This document shows, in pieces, positions 58,774-64,000 of a stretch of DNA of 64,000 bases (the stretch's first letter is position 1; each line of letters starts with the position of its first letter). Where the stretch lies: assembly GCF_016650695.1 (NCBI RefSeq), contig NZ_JAEKFH010000003.1, forward strand, positions 1,632,001 to 1,696,000. Reading direction: 5' to 3'. The position numbers were made by a program, and so were the translations under genes. Under the pieces are notes generated by a model, which had not been told where the DNA came from, did not search any database, and worked only from the letters and a program-made list of their open reading frames with translations. This DNA comes from Pseudomonas sp. TH41 (GTDB taxonomy: Bacteria > Pseudomonadota > Gammaproteobacteria > Pseudomonadales > Pseudomonadaceae).

Positions 58774-58836
58774 AAAAGATCGCAGCCTTCGGCGGCGCCC
58801 ACAGGCGCGTAGGAGCTGTCGAAGGCTGCGATCTCT
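58774..58836. repeat. Palindromic repeat, imperfect (TGTAGGAGCTGCCGAAGG type)
   Basis: AAGATCGCAGCCTTCGGCGGCG and CGTAGGAGCTGTCGAAGGCTGCGATCT face each other between the convergent msrA and rlmJ genes. Confidence 0.65.
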
Positions 58837-58858
58837 TGATTTTGCTTGTAGATTGACC

Positions 58859-59695
58859 CTATTCGGCAATCAACCAATCCATCTGCCACCCACCCTGGGT
58901 CTGTCCCAACTTCGTGGACAACCACGGCAGCAACTCACGCAATTCCTCTTCCAACCCCCATGGCGGATTGGCAATGGCCAACCCGGAGCCGTTCAAACTG
59001 TTCGGCGTGTCCAGCGGATGCACCAGCAACTCCACCCGCAACAACTTTGGCGCGCCCGTACCCGCCAGGTCCTGATAAAAACGCCGCAACATGCGCTGGT
59101 CCTTCACCGGATACCAGATCGCCGCCACGGTTTGGCGCATCCGGCCAATCGCCTCTTTCAGCGACGCCGCACAGCGTTGCATCTCATCCAGCTGTTCGAA
59201 CGGCGGATCAATCAACATCACCGCCCGTTTCTCCTGCACCGGCAACATCGCACGCGGCACATGCCAGCCTTCACCCAGGTGCACCTTCACCCGCCGGTCG
59301 CCCGCCATGTTGTCTTTGAGCAACACACCATCTTCCGGGTGCTTCTCGTTGAGCATCACCCGATCCTGCGGCCGCGTCAGACGCCGCGCCAGTTCCGGCG
59401 AACCCGGGTAATAGCGCAACTGGCCATCCGGGTTCATGTCGTGCAGCACCTTCATGTAATCGGCGGTCAACGCCGGCAAATCCGGCTGATCCCACAAACG
59501 CGCAATGCCTTCCAGGTATTCACCGGTACGGCTCGCCTGATCGCCCTGCAGGTCATACAGACCAATGCCGGCGTGAGTGTCGAGATAGGCAAACGGCTGC
59601 TCCTTGCGCGACATCAAAGCGATGAGGCGGGTCAAAGTCAGGTGTTTGAACACATCGGCGTGATTGCCGGCATGGAAGGCGTGACGATAATTCAT
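58859..59695 (-). CDS. rlmJ: 23S rRNA (adenine2030-N6)-methyltransferase
   Basis: 278 residues. RlmJ methylates A2030 of 23S rRNA. The N-terminus MNYRHAFHAGNHADVFKHLTL is diagnostic and the DPPFEQ motif (VMLIDPPFEQLDEM) is the N6-adenine methyltransferase catalytic site. YLDTHAGIGLYDL is the AdoMet loop. AGGAG precedes the ATG. Confidence 0.95.
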   Translation of the reverse strand: MNYRHAFHAGNHADVFKHLTLTRLIALMSRKEQPFAYLDTHAGIGLYDLQGDQASRTGEYLEGIARLWDQPDLPALTADYMKVLHDMNPDGQLRYYPGSPELARRLTRPQDRVMLNEKHPEDGVLLKDNMAGDRRVKVHLGEGWHVPRAMLPVQEKRAVMLIDPPFEQLDEMQRCAASLKEAIGRMRQTVAAIWYPVKDQRMLRRFYQDLAGTGAPKLLRVELLVHPLDTPNSLNGSGLAIANPPWGLEEELRELLPWLSTKLGQTQGGWQMDWLIAE

Positions 59696-59789
59696 GATTG
59701 CTCCTGCGAAGGCCCGGAAGTTTACCTTGTACGGCGGTCAACGTCAGGACCCCGCAGCCGAGCGGCCACCCTATGCCGAAATCGATCCC

Positions 59790-59820
59790 TGTAGGAGCTG
59801 CCGAAGGCTGCGATCTTTTG
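59790..59820. repeat. Single copy of the TGTAGGAGCTGCCGAAGG repeat
   Basis: TGTAGGAGCTGCCGAAGGCT and then GCGATCTTTTG, one arm only, upstream of rlmJ. Confidence 0.7.
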
Positions 59821-59882
59821 ATCTTGCTCTTACGCAACAGCCGCAAACCCCACCGCCACAAAAAACCCAAACTCACACAATC

Positions 59883-60137
59883 TGTAGGAGCTGGCGAAGC
59901 CTGCGTCCGGCTGCGCAGCAGTCGTAAACCGTACCTGCACGGTGCACCTGAAACACCGCGAGTGCTGATTTTACGACTGATAACGCCCGGAACTCACACG
60001 CCCTGTAGCAGCTGGCGCAGCCTGCGTCCGGCTGCGCAGCAGTCGTAAACCCTGCCTGCACAGTGCACCTGAAACATCGCGCGCTCTGATTTTACGACTG
60101 CTGCGCAGCCGAACGCAGGCTTCGCCAGCTGCTACAA
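59883..60137. repeat. Tandem copies of a 121-bp palindromic repeat
   Basis: Two direct copies, spaced 121 bp apart, of a unit starting TGTAGGAGCTGGCGAAGCCT / TGTAGCAGCTGGCGCAGCCT and containing GTCCGGCTGCGCAGCAGTCG and TGCAC(A/G)GTGCACCTGAAACA. The second copy closes as a full palindrome of about 134 bp (right arm ...CTGCGCAGCC, GAACGCAGGCTTCGCCAGCT, GCTACA). The first lacks its right arm. Confidence 0.8.
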
Positions 60138-60194
60138 AACGTGCGTATCAGCCAAAATTGCTTAACTGAACGGCATCGGAAAAAGCCGTCAGCA

Positions 60195-60518
60195 CTACTC
60201 CGAAGCCCGAGCCCGCAACCGCCGCCCAACCACATCCAGCACATCACACCCATCCCGCAACGGAATGGCACACAGCAACGCAAAGTCGCTGAGAATGAAG
60301 GATTCACACTCAATCGAACCCCGCATCGACAGGTTCTCAAGCACTTGGGTTACAGCACGAATTCGATAGCTGGCTGCGTCATACAAAACATCGAGCGGCG
60401 CTTGGGTATCGACGAACAGAGTGGGCATATCACTGCAATTGCTGGTGAGCGCCATGAAGCGGTTTTTGGGGTGAGGGATTGGTTTTTCAGAGGGTGGATC
60501 GGGGTGAAGAGTTTTCAT
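60195..60518 (-). CDS. Small protein, DUF3077-like, unknown function
   Basis: 107 residues, no signal peptide. The C-terminal part (LFVDTQAPLDVLYDAASYRIRAVTQVLENL) resembles DUF3077, a small-protein family frequent in Pseudomonas, but this is recollection only. No partner gene nearby. Weak ribosome-binding site before the ATG at 60518. I do not recognise a function. Confidence 0.5.
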   Translation of the reverse strand: MKTLHPDPPSEKPIPHPKNRFMALTSNCSDMPTLFVDTQAPLDVLYDAASYRIRAVTQVLENLSMRGSIECESFILSDFALLCAIPLRDGCDVLDVVGRRLRARASE

Positions 60519-61096
60519 TTTTTATACTCGTGAGCAGTAAATATGAACTGCCAACAGTCCTCCTACAGACTTGGGTGGCAGCCGTACGCGGGAGTAGGAA
60601 ACCGAGTGCTCACGAACCTCAGCCACGCCGAAGCGTGTCCCGCGCACAGCCGCCGCGAACGATCTTACGGACACACATTAAGTGCCGCAATCAAACGACA
60701 GCGCTGATGCGCGGTGAGCAATCAGGGTTCCTACACCCTGCCACTGCATTCGCAGCGACAGCCAAAGACTATCCACGGATCTCACTTCGCACCAGTTCAT
60801 GCAAACCGCTACAACTTGAAGGAAACTTCCGACGACCTTGCCCAGAAATTTCGCTGCCTGTAAGACCGCCATCGCAGGCAGCCTCGCCCCTACAGATCAC
60901 CGCCGACCCGTAGGAGCGAGCTTGCTCGCGATGGACGTAAACGATAACGCGCACTGCCTGGAAAAATGCGCCGCCGTCGAGTTCATCGCGAGCAAGCTCG
61001 CTCCTACACTCTTCGGGCAACATGCAAGGAGCGAGGCTTGCCCGTGATTGAGCGCGAAGCGATCATTAGGTCCATCAGCCTCATAGATAACGGGCC
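60519..61096. other. Intergenic region with no recognised gene
   Basis: 578 bp between the small unknown gene and the immunity gene. No convincing coding frame was seen; short open frames have no ribosome-binding site and lie in repeats. It holds one palindromic repeat at 60910-61006 and a lone GGAGCGAGGCTTGCCCGTGA arm near 61028. The remainder appears to be degenerate repeat DNA. Confidence 0.6.
60910..61006. repeat. Palindromic repeat pair (GTAGGAGCGAGCTTGCTCGCGATG type)
   Basis: Inverted arms of 22 nt with a spacer of about 50 nt, upstream of the immunity-gene side of the Rhs locus. Confidence 0.8.
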
Positions 61097-61516
61097 TCAC
61101 CAAGTTGATTGATCTTCAAGGCTGGCCTTATACAGATCATCTTTCCACTCTTCGCTTGCCAGTCTATATACGTCCTCAAAAAAGCCACGCGGGTCTTTCA
61201 ACGCATACCACTCAGCTCGAGGCCAACTTGAGTCATACACATCGTCAATATTGAACAAAATTTCAAAATCATAATTGTGATCTCTTATTTTTTCGGCCAA
61301 GAACTCAAACAACACAAACTTGTGTCTATAAGACAAACATCCCAGTTTCAAACTATACCTAACGATCAGGACCTCTCTGTCAAACTGGTTATCAGGATTG
61401 AAAACCTCCAGTTCTTCACCTCGAGTTTCCTCACGATCATAGACATTGAAAACCCCAATAAACCACATCAGGTTCGGTTCAAAATCTCCGTCCATAAAAG
61501 GATATCGCAACATCAT
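61097..61516 (-). CDS. Putative immunity protein of the Rhs toxin
   Basis: 139 residues, acidic, no signal peptide, rich in Tyr and Phe, AT-rich DNA. It directly follows the Rhs gene and overlaps its stop by 4 bp (ATGA); GGAG lies 6 nt before the ATG. That position and composition are typical of immunity genes that protect against a cognate C-terminal toxin. I do not recognise the family. An alternative start is the second ATG, one codon later. Confidence 0.65.
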   Translation of the reverse strand: MMLRYPFMDGDFEPNLMWFIGVFNVYDREETRGEELEVFNPDNQFDREVLIVRYSLKLGCLSYRHKFVLFEFLAEKIRDHNYDFEILFNIDDVYDSSWPRAEWYALKDPRGFFEDVYRLASEEWKDDLYKASLEDQSTW

Positions 61517-64000
61517 TTTTTCTCCGAAGGGAAACCCGTATAAGGCCGATCTACCCTATCCTGATCAAACTTAACCTCAAACCAATCCATATTTTCATCT
61601 AATGTAGGGTTTTGTTTGTCTTTTTTGTTCGGTCGATAACCGCGACCTGCACCAGGTAGCTCCATCCTCACAATCGGGTCATTGTTGTGGTCCCAACCCG
61701 TATGTGGGGGCAGCCCTAGCCTTTCCCGCGTCATAGCTTTGTTCAACGCATTAAAGTGAACTCTCCAATTTGTGAACTGGGAGCTTAAATTCCCTCTAGG
61801 TGGTACTGGCACTCTTCCCGTTTTAGGATTTGCTCCATTTATAGCCCTCTGTTTGAGCGCCACATCAGGTATTTCTGAACTGTGCTTTTGCACAGTGTGC
61901 ATGTTGTACTTTTTCTCCAACTTCATTACCCGTCCCTTGGCATTAGTTTCAGCCAACTCATCAATCCTCGCTCGCCGCTGCTCAGCCGTCATTTTCGGCA
62001 GAGGCGGCTCACCCTCATCAACCTTAGCGCCAGTAGCATCATCCGGCGCCTTACACCCAGGCTTATTCGGCGACGGGCAATTCCCGCTCAACCCCAACGG
62101 ATCAACCCACCCCGTCGGATTCCGCGTGTACTGATACGGGTTCAGCCCACCCGCCAACTTGACCGGATCCGGCGTCAGGTACCGCCCGACATCAGGATCA
62201 TAGTACCGATGCCGGTTGTAATGCAGACCGCTCTCGGCATCAAAGTACTGCCCCTGAAACCGCAACGGTTGCTCAAGCTCCTCGCCCCCGCCGAACGCGA
62301 TCCGCGTGACCTTGCCGTAGGCGTTGTACTTCGCCGACCAGACGATTTCGCCGCTGTAGTCCGTGAGTTCCTGCGGCGTGCCGAGGTGGTCGAGTTGGTA
62401 GTAGAACGGGCAGGCCTGGCGTGGGCCTTTGCCGTCGAGCATGGCTAATGGGCGGAAACTGCCGGGTTCGTAGACGTAGCTGCGGAAGTGCGCCTTGCTG
62501 CTTTCGGCGACGAGGTTATCGCCCTGCCAGAAGAATTCGGTGTTATGGCCGTCGACGGTTTTGCTGATGCGGCGGCCGAAGGCGTCGTAGCGGTAGTTGG
62601 CGCTGCTGCCATCGGGCAAGGTGATGCGGGTTAACCGGTGCTGGCAGTCATAGGCGTATTCGGTGACCAGTTTTTGTCCGGTGCCACGGCGTTCGCGGAT
62701 CAGGTTGCCGAAGGCGTCGTAGTCGTAATGACGGTCGCCCTGCATCAACAAACGATTACCAACCACCCTCGCGGCGCCGGGGCGGTCCTGCATGATCAGG
62801 TTGCCGGCCGGGTCGTGGGCGAAGGTTTCCGGTGGGTCGTCGCGGGTGTGGCGCACGCGGGTTAGGCGGTTGAGCGGGTCGTAGTAATAGCTGCGTTGGC
62901 CGTGGCGGCTATCGGCGATGGCGGCGAGGTTGCCGTTGACCGCGTAGCTGTAATGACGCAGGTATTGCGGTCGGGTTTGCAGGTTGAGCGCGTGGGTGTG
63001 CAGCCGGCCTTGTTCGTCGTAGTGGTAGTGGCTGGTGAGCTGGCCTTGCTGACGTTGCTGTTCGCGACCGAAGGTGAATTGGTGAGTGGTGAGTCGCGCG
63101 CCGTTGAGGTCGATGGCCGTTAGCGCGCCGCCCTTGGCGTGATGGTAATCGAGTGTGCTGCCGTCCGGCAGGCGCAGGCGATTGAGCTGGCCGCAGGCGT
63201 CGTAGGCATAACGCAAGGTGCCCCAGCCTTGATGCTCGGCGATCAGCCGGTCCTGTGGGTCGTACTCGAATTCCAGCGGATGGTCGTGGCCATCGTCAAC
63301 GCTGATCAGTCGGCCGAGGCGGTCGTAGCGGTATTCGACCTGGATGCCGTCAGGTAGCGTTTTGAGCAGCAGGCGCCCGGCCGCGTCGCGGTCATATGCG
63401 GTAACCAGCTGCGAGCCGTCATCACCGAACTCGGTTTTCTCCAGCAGATGGCCGTTGAGGTCGTAGGCGTACGCGGTGCGGCGACCATCGAAGCCGGTTT
63501 CCTGACGGATCAAGCCGCTGGGCGTGTAGTCCAGCCGATAGGTTTCGCCAGATTCGTTTTCGATTTCCGTGAGCAGCAGCTGCGCATTGTCGTAGCGGTA
63601 CTTCAGCTGGGTGCCGTCGGCATTGAGGCGGCGACTGACCAGGTGCAACTCGTCGAGGTATTCGTAACGCGTGACGCGACCCAGTTCATCGCGTTCGGCG
63701 GTGATCTTGCCGTAGGCGTTATAGCTGAAGGCGCGGCTGGCACCGGTGGGCAGCGTGATCTGAATCAGTCGGCCAACGGCATCCCATTGGTACTGAGTGA
63801 CGGCACCGTGTTCGTCCTGACCGGTAATCCGCCGCCCCAGCGCATCGTAGGCAAACCGCCGCTGACCGCCGTCGGGCAAGGTCTCTTCGACCAGTTGCCC
63901 CAAGGCATTCCAGACGAACACATGGCGGCTGAGGTCCGGGTAACGGATCGACAGCAGCTGGCCTTGTTCATCGTAGTGATAGTGGGTGACCTGGCCGTCG
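61513..64000 (-). CDS. Rhs/YD-repeat protein with C-terminal toxin, 5' end outside the window
   Basis: At least 829 residues; the frame is open to the right edge, so the N-terminus is missing. About 630 residues of YD repeats (RYDRLGRLISVDDG, YAYDLNGHLLEKT) end at the hyperconserved RYLTPDPVKLAGGLNPYQYTRNPTGWVDPLGL at about 62100, where Rhs toxins are cleaved. Beyond it lie about 190 residues of unique C-terminus (SGNCPSPNKPGC...WFEVKFDQDRVDRP), unassigned to a family by me and more AT-rich than the core. It is followed by the presumed immunity gene. Rhs proteins usually act as T6SS or secreted contact toxins; no T6SS gene is in view. Confidence 0.9.
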   Translation of the reverse strand, partial: DGQVTHYHYDEQGQLLSIRYPDLSRHVFVWNALGQLVEETLPDGGQRRFAYDALGRRITGQDEHGAVTQYQWDAVGRLIQITLPTGASRAFSYNAYGKITAERDELGRVTRYEYLDELHLVSRRLNADGTQLKYRYDNAQLLLTEIENESGETYRLDYTPSGLIRQETGFDGRRTAYAYDLNGHLLEKTEFGDDGSQLVTAYDRDAAGRLLLKTLPDGIQVEYRYDRLGRLISVDDGHDHPLEFEYDPQDRLIAEHQGWGTLRYAYDACGQLNRLRLPDGSTLDYHHAKGGALTAIDLNGARLTTHQFTFGREQQRQQGQLTSHYHYDEQGRLHTHALNLQTRPQYLRHYSYAVNGNLAAIADSRHGQRSYYYDPLNRLTRVRHTRDDPPETFAHDPAGNLIMQDRPGAARVVGNRLLMQGDRHYDYDAFGNLIRERRGTGQKLVTEYAYDCQHRLTRITLPDGSSANYRYDAFGRRISKTVDGHNTEFFWQGDNLVAESSKAHFRSYVYEPGSFRPLAMLDGKGPRQACPFYYQLDHLGTPQELTDYSGEIVWSAKYNAYGKVTRIAFGGGEELEQPLRFQGQYFDAESGLHYNRHRYYDPDVGRYLTPDPVKLAGGLNPYQYTRNPTGWVDPLGLSGNCPSPNKPGCKAPDDATGAKVDEGEPPLPKMTAEQRRARIDELAETNAKGRVMKLEKKYNMHTVQKHSSEIPDVALKQRAINGANPKTGRVPVPPRGNLSSQFTNWRVHFNALNKAMTRERLGLPPHTGWDHNNDPIVRMELPGAGRGYRPNKKDKQNPTLDENMDWFEVKFDQDRVDRPYTGFPSEKK

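Overview
The window is a 64 kb piece of a Pseudomonas chromosome, most likely of the P. fluorescens group. Gene order follows P. aeruginosa PAO1 loci PA4964 to PA5019 as I remember them (parC-parE-cpdA-nudF; thiC-tolC-waaA; hldE-msbA-waaL; the wap/waa core-LPS cluster; glnE; aceEF; dipA; msrA). Interspersed palindromic repeats of the two types common in fluorescent pseudomonads (TGTGGGAGCGGGCTTGCTCGCGA and TGTAGGAGCTGCCGAAGGCTGCGATC) are abundant. No rRNA, tRNA, IS element, prophage or CRISPR array was seen.

Region by region: (1) 1-9.5 kb, minus strand: a PqiC/YmbA-type lipoprotein, then a compact operon read right to left, nudF, a DUF1249 gene, cpdA, yqiA, parE, a phytase-like secreted esterase, an aspartic protease and parC. 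(2) 9.7-15.7 kb: an RsiV-like lipoprotein, the thiamin genes thiC and cytX behind a TPP riboswitch, and tolC. (3) 15.8-21.6 kb: waaA, a LysR regulator, an SMR transporter, and a three-gene set of FAD oxidoreductase, aldo/keto reductase and an unknown protein. (4) 21.6-45.0 kb: a large lipopolysaccharide region. It holds an accessory trio of glycan genes including a GT29-like protein, hldE, msbA, a WaaL ligase fused to a kinase-like domain, core glycosyltransferases (wapR, ssg, wapH, waaG, waaC, waaF), the carbamoyltransferase wapO, the deacetylase-like dnpA, mig-14, and a battery of sugar kinases (waaP, an InaA-type kinase, and a protein with two kinase domains). (5) 45.3-53.3 kb: glnE divergent from aceE-aceF, with twin palindromes in front of aceE. 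(6) 53.5-59.7 kb: a PhoD-like phosphatase, dipA, msrA and rlmJ. (7) 59.7-64 kb: repeat-rich DNA, a small unknown gene, and an Rhs toxin with its presumed immunity gene, running off the right edge.

The central theme is outer-membrane biogenesis. Heptose is made by HldE, Kdo is added by WaaA, heptoses by WaaC and WaaF, outer core sugars by the GT genes, phosphates by the kinases and carbamoyl by WapO. MsbA flips the core-lipid A and WaaL adds O-antigen. The most unusual points are the WaaL-kinase fusion, a 19-codon relic that looks like the start of a deleted InaA-family kinase gene, the GT29-like gene, and an Rhs C-terminal toxin that I could not assign to a family.
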